Assembly (NCBI RefSeq): GCF_900105145.1
Contig: NZ_LT629752.1
Span: forward strand, 248,001-312,000
Direction: 5' to 3'
Length of the DNA: 64,000 nucleotides
Source of the DNA: Polaribacter sp. KT25b
GTDB taxonomy: Bacteria > Bacteroidota > Bacteroidia > Flavobacteriales > Flavobacteriaceae
Shown here: one piece after another, positions 9,501-17,369 of the stretch
How the letters are laid out: every line of letters starts with the position of its first letter
Position numbering within the stretch: position 1 is the first letter of the stretch
Notes under the pieces: model-generated
Database searches by the model: none
What the model saw: only the letters and a program-made list of their open reading frames with translations
What the model was told of the DNA's origin: nothing
Program-made: the position numbers and the translations under genes

Positions 9501-10352
9501 TTTGATGATAATATTACAAACGACACACCTTTAGAAAGTTTAAATTCTACTTATTCTAGAAATGATTTAACAGCAATGATGAACTATAATTCATCATTAT
9601 CAGGGTATCCTTTTGACGCTAATAATGCAGATTGGAGAAAAGCATCTTTAGAAAGAACTAATAAACCAGTAGCAATTAATTATCAAACTATTGCAAATGA
9701 TAATATTGCTTATGCACCAGAAATGATGAAAGGTTTGCAAATAAAACAACCTTTTAAATCTGGTAGTTTAGAGAATAATTTTGAATTAGATTTTTCTACT
9801 GTTGGTTATGAAGATATTAAAATTTCATTGGCAATTAATTCTGATGGAGCTGCAAATACTATAATTGCTGAATACTGGAATGGATCAAATTGGGTTTCTA
9901 CTAATATTATTAATGGTACACAATCTATAGTTTCAGATTATGAACTAAAAGAATTTGACTTTTCTAATGTTTCTTTAGCTGATGAAAATGAAGCTTTTAA
10001 AGTTAGATTTAGATTTAACGGTACAGATATGACTGAAGATGCTGACAAAAAAGTAATTTTTAATAATGTAGCCATTAGTGCAGTTGATAAAAATGTATTA
10101 TCTGCAGATGAATTTATAAAAGAAAAGCAAAACATAATGGTTTATCCTAATCCTGCAAAAGATAAGATTAAAATATTTTCAAATACTACTATCAAAAATG
10201 TTTTAGTATATAATGTTCTTGGTAAATTGGTTTATAAATCAGAAAAATTAAACAATTCTACTGTTGATTTAAGTAACTTTTCTAAAGGTATTTATTTTGT
10301 AAAAGTTTTTTCTGACGGATCTTCTACAACTAAAAGAATCGTAAAAGAATAA
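6537..10352 (+). CDS. Secreted CotH-family kinase with two lamin-tail domains and a T9SS sorting tail
   Basis: A 1271-residue modular exported protein. An N-terminal signal peptide (hydrophobic about 14-30, cleavage near VHSQ) is followed by two near-identical lamin-tail-like domains (about 35-165 and 185-315, both starting with AINEVMSSND). Next come a chitobiase-like beta domain (about 345-440) and a CotH kinase-like domain (about 480-880; RIHGNTSR, QDFEAAM). Then follow a bacterial repeat (TFSHWSGDASGN) and a ~70-residue type IX secretion sorting domain (VYPNPAKDKI to KRIVKE). CotH proteins are atypical protein kinases. The sorting tail predicts passage through the outer membrane and surface attachment. 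It heads a four-gene operon with VTC and DUF4956 genes, a recurrent bacterial association. The target is unknown. Confidence 0.88.
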   Translation: MLGKKLQLIYFKKAFLFTKVLILFLLFSSQVHSQNVAINEVMSSNDVTLADEDGEFNDWIEIYNYGTTAVNIGGYGLTDDASDPYQWVFPTYTLEPQEFLLIWASGKDKTIPSQPLHANFKISSGGETIILTNSGGTEINNVPAIAIATDVSYGRQPDGTGSWEFFNTPTPKLSNTGTVNAATEKIAINEVMSSNDATIADEDGDFNDWVELYNYGTTSVNLEGYGLSDDNGESFKWTFPSITIDPNQYILVWASDKDISVANEPLHANFKISSGGESIFLKNPSGALVSGSPSVVLDVDVSYGRQPDGTGDWLYFDEPTPLASNTSSGLTEIIKPPVFSHASGLFSEPFNLSLTAENEGAVIIYTLDGSEPDINNLNGSSFQYKNDYPYDIGESFGEMLNQSYQSFSYTGPIEIRDRSNDEDVLARKNTVSADIYIPPVKVRKATVLRAKAFLNGKGSRTRTRNYFIWPEGNPYDVPVISLTTFEENLFGYEKGIYTSGKTFDDWRTAEPNGNQPGNAQFSNYGQDGREWEREVHVQVFNENLESILNQDAGIRIHGNTSRADIIKNLRIYARSEYDEDNEFELDVFDQQIPDSPVPYNNTFKRLMLRGNGSGGQIANDMVFSRLMQPFFNGIMRIKTAVNFINGEYFGITAIRDRFDVNHIANNFGLDSDNVSIVSCVGSCVLQDGPDDRDSNPERVLRYLFKDLKHDDLKSDVEYQKVADILDIDSYIDHIALETFSEGDSYEIKFWRATNPVNDEFGDGKFRVYTQDFEAAMISRLNWLEDFSGNSSSWQRNIFSNLIDNEGFKVKFINRTADLLNTAFVKERFDAIVNETFDVVAPLLEEDRNRSPRLRFYEDGDKVKLLDWIQERPAIFRDQINELFEIDKTINLDLNVSNPNAGYITLNTININSTTPGVNDKPYPWSGVYFDNIPVTLEANPMPGYTFSHWSGDASGNSSKITITPTDDLQISAIFTPDEDYSHLLYFWLFDDNITNDTPLESLNSTYSRNDLTAMMNYNSSLSGYPFDANNADWRKASLERTNKPVAINYQTIANDNIAYAPEMMKGLQIKQPFKSGSLENNFELDFSTVGYEDIKISLAINSDGAANTIIAEYWNGSNWVSTNIINGTQSIVSDYELKEFDFSNVSLADENEAFKVRFRFNGTDMTEDADKKVIFNNVAISAVDKNVLSADEFIKEKQNIMVYPNPAKDKIKIFSNTTIKNVLVYNVLGKLVYKSEKLNNSTVDLSNFSKGIYFVKVFSDGSSTTKRIVKE

Positions 10353-10393
10353 TTTTAATTAATCTCCTTAATTCTAGTAGTTAACAATAATTA

Positions 10394-11137
10394 ATGAATA
10401 AAGCACTTGTTCTTTTTATAAATAAATTTCATCCAATTTCATTGGATGAAATGAACAGTGTTGCTTTAATGAAAAGGACAGATACTAAATATGTAATTAA
10501 TATTTCTTCTTTATCTAAAGTTCTAGAAAAACTGTCTGAAACGTATAAAGTTTTAGAAATTAAAGAGCAAAGAATTATGAATTATTCTTCTTTGTATTTA
10601 GATACTAAAGAGTTTAAGTTCTATCACGATCATCATAATGGAATTGTGAATAGAACAAAAATAAGACAACGTAAATATGTAGATTCCGATTTAACTTTTC
10701 TAGAGATAAAAAAGAAAAACGGAAAAGGAGAAACCAATAAATTTAGAATTAAGATTAACGATTTTGAAACTAAATTGTCTGATAAATCTAAAAAGTTTAT
10801 ATCAGAAATTACCAATGAAGATTATAATTTACAAACCAGTTTATGGAATAGTTTTAATAGAATAACGCTTGTAAATTTAAAAGAGAACGAAAGAGTTACT
10901 ATAGACTTTAATTTAACATACACTGTTGATGATAAAGAAAAAAAATACAGTAACCTAGCCGTAATAGAATTAAAGCAAAGCAGATTTGATAGAAAATCCC
11001 TCGTTGTTAAAGTGCTTAAAAGTATTGGTCACAATCCTTACAGTATAAGTAAGTATTGTATTGGTGTAGCTAACCTTTATCAAAATTTAAAACACAATAT
11101 ATTTAAACCTAAATTATTAAAAATAAATAATATATAA
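10394..11137 (+). CDS. VTC domain-containing polyphosphate polymerase-like protein
   Basis: 247 residues with the VTC/CYTH-like tunnel-fold pattern: a KRTDTKYVI start, YLDT, a basic TKIRQRKY strand, FLEIKKKNGKGETNKFRI and a late VIELKQSR strand. In eukaryotes VTC domains make inorganic polyphosphate from ATP. Bacterial members are annotated as polyphosphate polymerase-like but few have been tested. There is no signal peptide or membrane segment, so it is presumably cytosolic and works with the DUF4956 membrane protein that starts 5 bases downstream. The gap to the CotH gene is 41 bases. Activity is inferred from the family. Confidence 0.85.
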   Translation: MNKALVLFINKFHPISLDEMNSVALMKRTDTKYVINISSLSKVLEKLSETYKVLEIKEQRIMNYSSLYLDTKEFKFYHDHHNGIVNRTKIRQRKYVDSDLTFLEIKKKNGKGETNKFRIKINDFETKLSDKSKKFISEITNEDYNLQTSLWNSFNRITLVNLKENERVTIDFNLTYTVDDKEKKYSNLAVIELKQSRFDRKSLVVKVLKSIGHNPYSISKYCIGVANLYQNLKHNIFKPKLLKINNI

Positions 11138-11142
11138 TTAGT

Positions 11143-11760
11143 ATGGATTTTTTTAACATTCCTTTATTTGATGACGATTTTTTTAAATTGGCATCAATTT
11201 TTTTAATGAATTTATTTTTTTTAACACTTATCATTAGATGGCTTTATTACAGTTCTAGCGGAAGAAAAGATTACTTGTTTACATTTTATATGATAAGTAT
11301 TATAGTTTTCTTTTTATGTTTTACTCTTAAAAAGTATAAAGTAGATATTGGTATAGCACTTGGTCTTTTTGCAATTTTTGGTATTATTCGCTATAGAACA
11401 GAATCGATACCAATTAAAGAAATGACCTATTTGTTTGTTGTAATAGGGGTTTCTTTAATGAATTCTTTTGTAAATAAAAAGATGAGTTATCTCGAAATTA
11501 TTTTTGCCAATTCTGCAATAGTTTTTGCTATTATAATTATAGAAAAAGTTTGGCATTTAAAACATGAAATCACAAAAAAAATTAACTACGAAAAGATAGA
11601 GAATATAAAACCCGAAAACTATAATTTTCTTATTTCTGATTTAGAAAACAGAACAGGTCTTGTAATTAATAAAGCTATTATTGAAGATGTAGACTTCTTA
11701 AAAGACAGTGCAACTGTTACTATTTTTTATAATAATCAAGTAGTAAAAAAATTAAAATGA
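11143..11760 (+). CDS. DUF4956-type membrane protein
   Basis: 205 residues with about four membrane segments in the first 130 (FFKLASIFLMNLFFLTLII; FYMISIIVFFLCFTL; IALGLFAIFGIIRY; IIFANSAIVFAIIII) and a soluble C-terminal ferredoxin-like tail of ~70 residues. The segment FGIIRYRTESIPIKEMTYLF is characteristic of the DUF4956 family, whose genes repeatedly sit beside VTC and CotH genes. It could be the membrane partner or channel for the VTC product; that is inference. The 3' end overlaps the next gene by 4 bases, indicating one operon. Confidence 0.82.
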   Translation: MDFFNIPLFDDDFFKLASIFLMNLFFLTLIIRWLYYSSSGRKDYLFTFYMISIIVFFLCFTLKKYKVDIGIALGLFAIFGIIRYRTESIPIKEMTYLFVVIGVSLMNSFVNKKMSYLEIIFANSAIVFAIIIIEKVWHLKHEITKKINYEKIENIKPENYNFLISDLENRTGLVINKAIIEDVDFLKDSATVTIFYNNQVVKKLK

Positions 11761-12473
11761 TAAGAATGACAAAAAATAGTTTTCAAACATTATTTTGTTT
11801 ACTCTTAGTATCTAATGTGGCATTTTCTCAAGTAGATACTTCAGATTTTGCAATATGGAGTTCTGTTGGTATTGATTATTCTCCTATTAAAAAACTAAAA
11901 ATTGGTGTAGAAGAAAGTCTAAGATTAAAAGAAGATGCAACAGTAACCGATGAATACTTTACAGAAATAAGCTTGCAATACGAAGTTTTTAAAAATTTTG
12001 AAATTGGTGGAGGAGTAAGGTTTATTAAAGAGAATGATAATGTAGGTAAAAAGCAAGGTTATGAAAGTCATTTTAGATTTAATTTTGATGCTAGTTACAA
12101 ATATGATATTGAAAGATTTACTCTGTCACATAGAATACGCTACCAAAATAAAAAAGAATTAAATCTTCCTGTTGATGAAGAAAATGTGCTAAAAGAAACA
12201 ATAAGGTTTAAAACAGGTATAGAATATAACATACGTAAATGGCCTTTAGATCCTAGTTTTTCTTTAGAACTCTTTAGCGGAATAGAAGAAGATGTTCAAC
12301 TAATTAGAGATTTAAGTTTAGATAAGTTTAGAGTAACTTTTGGAACTGATTATAAATTTAGAAAAATTGGAAAATTTGGTGTATTTTATCGTTACGAAGA
12401 AAGTATCATAAAATATTTTAAGAACGAAACCTTGCATGTTCTAGGGCTTAAATATACTTATTCCATCAATTAA
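11757..12473 (+). CDS. DUF2490-like outer-membrane beta-barrel protein
   Basis: 238 residues. A signal peptide (hydrophobic TLFCLLLVSNVAFS, cut near FSQ) is followed by alternating amphipathic strands with many aromatic ends (FEIGGGVRFI, FTLSHRIRYQNK, GKFGVFYRYEE) and a C-terminal strand. This is the layout of DUF2490 family outer-membrane proteins. The start overlaps the DUF4956 stop. As the last gene of the CotH-VTC-DUF4956 operon, it would give that system an outer-membrane component. Substrate unknown. Confidence 0.75.
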   Translation: MIRMTKNSFQTLFCLLLVSNVAFSQVDTSDFAIWSSVGIDYSPIKKLKIGVEESLRLKEDATVTDEYFTEISLQYEVFKNFEIGGGVRFIKENDNVGKKQGYESHFRFNFDASYKYDIERFTLSHRIRYQNKKELNLPVDEENVLKETIRFKTGIEYNIRKWPLDPSFSLELFSGIEEDVQLIRDLSLDKFRVTFGTDYKFRKIGKFGVFYRYEESIIKYFKNETLHVLGLKYTYSIN

Positions 12474-12605
12474 GCTTAACCTCGCTTTACAGTCTTAAAA
12501 AGTGTTTTAATCTTCAAAGTATTTGTTTTAATTATATTTAAATAAATACTTTAATTTTTTATTAAAGGATTAAAAGTTATCTCAGTTCTTAAATCAAAAC
12601 ATAAT

Positions 12606-12643
12606 AAAAAACCCTTCAAAGCAATTTGCATGAAGGGGTTTTT
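12606..12643. terminator. Bidirectional terminator hairpin
   Basis: CCCTTCA (12612-12618) pairs with TGAAGGG (12631-12637), with an inner GCAA/TTGC pairing. The stem is flanked by an A-run on the left and a T-run on the right. It lies between the convergent ends of the CotH operon (stop 12473) and the GH26 gene (stop 12729), so it can serve both strands. Confidence 0.8.
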
Positions 12644-12728
12644 ATTATTTAATAGTTCATAAACCATAAAATAAAGACTGATTTATAACTAATAGATCAA
12701 GTAATAATCTATAAAGGTTACTGTTTTG

Positions 12729-13913
12729 TTACTCAATACTAGGTTGCTTAATATTAGCTGGCCACTCTTTTAGTGCATCTTTAATTGCAGTAGTTACTTC
12801 ATGATCATCTTTTATATACCAATCTACATTTTTGTATGTAATAGTTCCGTCACTAGAATAATGAAAAAATACAATTGCATTTACATAAGGATATTTTGCA
12901 TTAAAATTCTTAAAAGTATCTTTAAACCATTTTGCTCTACTTCCTCCAGGTTTTAAACTACCAAATTCAGCAATCATTATTGGCTTATAGAAAGCTGCTA
13001 ATTGGTTATAGAAATTACCAAAAATTTCTTCAAAAGTCCACCAATCGCTCCAACTGGTACTTGTACCATAATTTAATGCTCCTGTAGCAACAATATCTAC
13101 ATAATCAGTTCCTGGGTAATATTCCTGGAATTTTCCGTAGGATAAATGCGGACTCCAAACCCAAATAATATTTGTAGCTCCAACAGTATCAAAAACATCT
13201 TTTACATGTTTAAATGCCGCAACATATTCTGCTGGGTCATTATTTTGTGGTCCCCAAGGATATCTATAAGGGTCATTCATTTCGTGTCCTACTCTTAAAT
13301 AAATAGGATAACCAACTTTAGCTGCCTCTGTAGCCCATTCTTTTAAATAAGAATCATAATCTCCATTAGCAACAGATGCAAGCCCATGACTGTTTCTTTG
13401 CTCTAAATCTTTAATTTTAGGAAAATTTTCTTGTGTAAATTTTTCTAACCAAGGCTCCCAAGTAATCATTGGCACAGATCCAATTCTAACAATGGCATCA
13501 ACATCATTTTTAGGGAATTCATAAGTTTGCCCTTCTCCCCAAGCTTTGTAGATGTGAATAATAGGAAACGTTAACGCTAATGAATCTTCTAAATTAATAA
13601 TGTTTTCATAAGAGCCTTCTTTACTATCGTCTGATGCTCCAAAAAGAATTTTTTTGGTTTTTAGAAGTGCAAACTTATTATTTCTTTGGTCGTTAAACCA
13701 AGCCAACTTTTTTTCTCTATTTTTTTCTCTTTTTCCTAAAATATTATCGTGCTCAAAGTCTTTAACCATATTACCTGCGTTTTCTAGAAACCCGGCTAAA
13801 GGACCTTTAGAGCTTTTACTAACAGCCGATAAGCCATAAATTATAAAATAACCTATTACTATTGCAAGGACTACATTAAAAAGTCTTTTATATTTTTTAC
13901 CAAATGATGACAT
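12729..13913 (-). CDS. Glycoside hydrolase family 26-like protein, membrane-anchored
   Basis: 394 residues. One N-terminal membrane segment (about 13-30) anchors an extracytoplasmic domain. Catalytic motifs of GH26 are visible: RVGHEMNDPYRYPWG with the acid/base Glu, and IMIAEFGS with the nucleophile Glu. Family members cleave beta-mannans, beta-1,3/1,4-glucans or related chains. It is the third gene of an operon with a TPR/barrel protein and a processive-type GT2 synthase. That position resembles the hydrolase of other synthase-dependent polysaccharide operons (for example BcsZ in cellulose operons), so trimming of a nascent exopolysaccharide is more likely than nutrient degradation. Substrate not deducible. 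Confidence 0.85.
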   Translation of the reverse strand: MSSFGKKYKRLFNVVLAIVIGYFIIYGLSAVSKSSKGPLAGFLENAGNMVKDFEHDNILGKREKNREKKLAWFNDQRNNKFALLKTKKILFGASDDSKEGSYENIINLEDSLALTFPIIHIYKAWGEGQTYEFPKNDVDAIVRIGSVPMITWEPWLEKFTQENFPKIKDLEQRNSHGLASVANGDYDSYLKEWATEAAKVGYPIYLRVGHEMNDPYRYPWGPQNNDPAEYVAAFKHVKDVFDTVGATNIIWVWSPHLSYGKFQEYYPGTDYVDIVATGALNYGTSTSWSDWWTFEEIFGNFYNQLAAFYKPIMIAEFGSLKPGGSRAKWFKDTFKNFNAKYPYVNAIVFFHYSSDGTITYKNVDWYIKDDHEVTTAIKDALKEWPANIKQPSIE

Positions 13914-13986
13914 AATTATATTTGATTTATAATGATTTTAAAACCTTTATCTTTTCTGATTTTTTGGTCTAAAAACTATTGATTTT

Positions 13987-15597
13987 TTATTCTTTAATTT
14001 TAATTTTTTTATCTGATGTTATGATCATATTGCTCCAAGCATTTTCTGCTTTAATATTTAAAGATTTATATGCGGCTACAATACCTCCTATAAACTGTAT
14101 AAAGGCAATCATAGCAAAACCTATCATAGCCCAAGTTTTTTCGGCAGTAAGAATCAATTCAGTTTCTGGAGTGTAATATCTTCTTTCAATATAAACTCCT
14201 ATCAAAATAAATATAAATATTATACAGTATAAAATTAATGGTTTTACAAACGGACTCATAAAACCTTTTACAGCTACTTTTGCTGTTGGAATATATGGAA
14301 CTTTTTTGTTAATTAAAGACAAATAGAATGCATACGTAAAAACTGGCCAACAAGAATATTTTAAAACCATTCCTCTCCATTGAACGCCTTGTTCGGTTTT
14401 TTTATCACACATAAAACGTTGTGCATGTGCGTATATTAAAGTTGCAATTAACACAATTGGACTGCCAAGTATTAAAAATTCAGTAAAATCCATACTTGCA
14501 GGACCTATTTTTGTGGTGAAAAATAATAAAGGAACAAAAATAAAAAAAGCCGTCATTGGCCCAACTAAATAATAAGTTCCTATTGAAAAATAGGATACTT
14601 TTTGCCAAAAAGTTAATGTTTTTGATGCTTTTGGAAATTCATCAAATAACATTTCAAATACACCTCTAGCCCATTTTAATTGTTGTTTACAAAATGAAGT
14701 AAAATCTTCTGGAACTAAACCACGACTAACAATTACAGGATTGTAAACAGATTTCCATCCTTTTGAATGAATTCTAATAGAAGTATTTAAATCTTCTGAT
14801 AAACCTTTTGCATGACCTCCAATACTTTCTAAAGCCTTTCTTCTAAAAGTGCAATTTGCACCAATAGCAACTGCGCCTCCATAACCAAATAAACCCATTT
14901 GTGTAGGTCCGTAAAAAGCATATGTTTGTTCTGCAGCTCCTTGCGCAGTAAAAGAACGATACATGTTATAATAACCTTGACTTACCTGTACAAATCCTAC
15001 TTTTTCATCTTGAAAGAAACCTAATGTTTGATCTAAAAAATTAGGAAAAACAATATGATCTGGATCTAAAACTAAAATAAAATCTTCATTCGTTATTTTT
15101 AAAGCTTCGTTAATTTTACCAGCTTTTGCACCTGGTATATTTGGTAAATCTAACCATACAACTCCATGTTCTTCTGCTAATTCTTTAAAAGCAAGATCAC
15201 CAGTATCATCTAGCAAATAAGTTGTATGAGGATAATTTAAGTTTTTAAGTGCTTTAAATGTGTTTTCGAACATTGATAAAGGTTCGCCAGGAGAAGAGGT
15301 TGTAAAAACGGCAACGCTTAAGTCTTTTTCAGGAACGGGTACTTCTTTTGGTTTTTGTATGCGTAAATAATTAATCCAGATTAAAGCAATCCTTATGTTT
15401 CCATAGCCAAAAAAAAGAGTTAAAATAATGAATAAAGGAAGGTTCTCTATATGTTCTGCTCTAAACCACCATTCCATTAAATTAAACATGCTAATTAACC
15501 CTGCAAGTGTTAGGCCTAAAAAGATAGCTTTATCAAGGCTCGTTACTTTTTTTGCCTCCTTAAATACCCATAAATCATTTCGTAATTTTGAATTCAT
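13987..15597 (-). CDS. Family 2 glycosyltransferase, cellulose/hyaluronan-synthase-like
   Basis: 536 residues. Two N-terminal membrane segments (about 25-45 and 55-75), a cytosolic GT-A domain, then about five C-terminal membrane segments. Catalytic motifs of processive synthases are present: LLDDTGD, DPDH, LSEDLNTSIR, and QQLKWARG in place of the usual QxxRW (Lys replaces Arg). No PilZ domain is present, so c-di-GMP control through this subunit is not evident. It overlaps the upstream TPR/barrel gene by one base and precedes the GH26 gene by 73 bases. It probably polymerises and translocates an unidentified beta-glycan across the inner membrane. Confidence 0.88.
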   Translation of the reverse strand: MNSKLRNDLWVFKEAKKVTSLDKAIFLGLTLAGLISMFNLMEWWFRAEHIENLPLFIILTLFFGYGNIRIALIWINYLRIQKPKEVPVPEKDLSVAVFTTSSPGEPLSMFENTFKALKNLNYPHTTYLLDDTGDLAFKELAEEHGVVWLDLPNIPGAKAGKINEALKITNEDFILVLDPDHIVFPNFLDQTLGFFQDEKVGFVQVSQGYYNMYRSFTAQGAAEQTYAFYGPTQMGLFGYGGAVAIGANCTFRRKALESIGGHAKGLSEDLNTSIRIHSKGWKSVYNPVIVSRGLVPEDFTSFCKQQLKWARGVFEMLFDEFPKASKTLTFWQKVSYFSIGTYYLVGPMTAFFIFVPLLFFTTKIGPASMDFTEFLILGSPIVLIATLIYAHAQRFMCDKKTEQGVQWRGMVLKYSCWPVFTYAFYLSLINKKVPYIPTAKVAVKGFMSPFVKPLILYCIIFIFILIGVYIERRYYTPETELILTAEKTWAMIGFAMIAFIQFIGGIVAAYKSLNIKAENAWSNMIITSDKKIKIKE

Positions 15598-17114
15598 TAA
15601 ATGTTAAAATTTAATCCTAAGTTAATATTTTCTCTTTTGTAGAAAAAAGTTTCTTGATTTGTATACGTAATTTTTGCATTAAAACGATTTGAAAAACTGT
15701 AATTAATAATTCCTGTAAGTTCTACAGGTGTAAAAGTTTCATCGTAAAATCCGCCAATTTCTATACTAGTTGCAGTTACTTGAAGGGGGTAAGGGTTTCT
15801 TATCGTAGCTTTAAAACCATAATTGGCTTTTGCTTCTAATGATAATTTTTTGGTTGGTTTATAATTGACTATAAATAAACCAGAATGAATTTGTTGTTCT
15901 TTTGGGGTAAAGTAAGGATTATAAACCCCTACACCTTGATTGTCATAGATAAATAAAATGTCTTTTGAGTCTGTGTAATTATAGCTATATCCTAATTGAA
16001 AATTAAAATTTCTAAATTTAATAGGTTGAGATAAAATCCAAGCACCAATAGATTCAATGGTATTGTCATTTTTATAAAATTGTTGATTATAGCCAGCATT
16101 TAATAATAATAGTTTATTACTATAATTTATTTCGCCAAAAACATCTTGTTTCGTTAAATTAAATGCAGTGCTTGCAATGGTACTTAGTACGCTGTTTTTA
16201 GAATATCCAACATTTAATGATACATTTTTAGTTATTTTTTTGATGAAACTAATGTCACCAATCCAATCTACTTTTTCAGAAAGGTTTTTATAAATACCTC
16301 CAGTTATATTTGCTGTAAGTTTTAAATTATCAAAATAAAATTGATTACTTATTTTAAGTATAACAGCTTGTTCTTTTTCTGGAGAGAAATTATAGGTTGA
16401 TAATTCTAATTTAGGATTTAGAAACCTAGATTCATAGTGACCTATTGCTATATGATATGCAAAAAAATCTAAAGGTTGAGAATCTGTATGGTATTCAAAA
16501 TTGGTATTTATATAATAGATTGTTAACTCATCTATTTGCGCAGTTAAACTTTTAGTAATTTCTGTGTCAGGATAGATTTCTTTAATTCTAGCAATTTTTT
16601 TCTGTGAATTCTTAATGTCTCCTTTCCAAAAACTAATATTTGCTTGCATCAATAAAAATTCAGCATTTTTAGAATCATTAGTTATAAATTTTGATAAAAT
16701 AGACTCTACTTTTTTTATTTTTCCTGTTTCGTAAAGAAATCTAGCATAATCTAGTTGAAGGTCTTTATTTAAAGGAGCTATTGAAATTGCTTTTTTAAAT
16801 TTTTCTTCGGCTTGTGTTTTATCATTGTTTAAAGACAGTACTTGTGCATAAAGCCAATTTATAGTCAGGTTTTCAGAAAATTGTTGGTAATTGGTTGATA
16901 AAAATGAAGCTGCTTTATCATATTCTTTTTTGGTAATATAATCCTTCGCCTTTTTTAATAATTCTTGTTCTGTATTTGTAGTATTTCCTTTCTGATTATC
17001 AGCATTAAGAGGCTTTTCTTGTGAAAAGGAATGTAGGTTGTATAAAAAAAATAAGCAAATACAAGTGTTTTTAAGCAATAATAAAAAAGTATTAGCGATT
17101 TTTAAATTCATCAT
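15597..17114 (-). CDS. TPR protein with C-terminal outer-membrane beta-barrel (YaiO/PgaA-like layout)
   Basis: 505 residues. A signal peptide (NTCICLFFLYNLHSFSQ) is followed by TPR-like helical repeats from about 50 to 200 (KAKDYITKKEYDKAASFL; AEEKFKKAISIAPLNKDLQL). The second half is rich in amphipathic strands, about 220-505, ending in LGLNFNI with a terminal hydrophobic residue. TPR plus barrel is the arrangement of exporters such as PgaA, BcsC and AlgK/E, through which a polymer leaves the periplasm. It is first in the operon with a GT2 synthase and a GH26 hydrolase, which supports that role. A second Met follows the first, so either codon may start. Confidence 0.8.
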   Translation of the reverse strand: MMNLKIANTFLLLLKNTCICLFFLYNLHSFSQEKPLNADNQKGNTTNTEQELLKKAKDYITKKEYDKAASFLSTNYQQFSENLTINWLYAQVLSLNNDKTQAEEKFKKAISIAPLNKDLQLDYARFLYETGKIKKVESILSKFITNDSKNAEFLLMQANISFWKGDIKNSQKKIARIKEIYPDTEITKSLTAQIDELTIYYINTNFEYHTDSQPLDFFAYHIAIGHYESRFLNPKLELSTYNFSPEKEQAVILKISNQFYFDNLKLTANITGGIYKNLSEKVDWIGDISFIKKITKNVSLNVGYSKNSVLSTIASTAFNLTKQDVFGEINYSNKLLLLNAGYNQQFYKNDNTIESIGAWILSQPIKFRNFNFQLGYSYNYTDSKDILFIYDNQGVGVYNPYFTPKEQQIHSGLFIVNYKPTKKLSLEAKANYGFKATIRNPYPLQVTATSIEIGGFYDETFTPVELTGIINYSFSNRFNAKITYTNQETFFYKRENINLGLNFNI

Positions 17115-17286
17115 TTTTATTTTTTTTTATGTATATCTTTAAGGTGTGAAATTGATAACATAAAAAGGATATTATTTTTTATAAAAAAAAACAAATATAT
17201 TGTTTTTATTTAGATAGCACTTTTATTTATGCAACAGTTTTCTTTGCTTATGGGGGAGAGATTTTATATAGGTTTGTAAAATGAAA

Positions 17287-17322
17287 CTTGCTCAAGCATT
17301 TTACTTGAGCAGTGTTTTTTTA
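17287..17322. terminator. Hairpin between the LRR lipoprotein gene and the polysaccharide operon
   Basis: TGCTCAAG (17289-17296) pairs with CTTGAGCA (17304-17311) around a 7-base loop. A T-run follows on the plus strand. On the minus strand it lies 50-80 bases after the lipoprotein stop but is followed by a weaker T tract, so its efficiency for that gene is uncertain. Confidence 0.55.
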
Positions 17323-17369
17323 TAAACTTATATATTAAAAATAATTTTCAATTTATATTTTAGGAGCGA

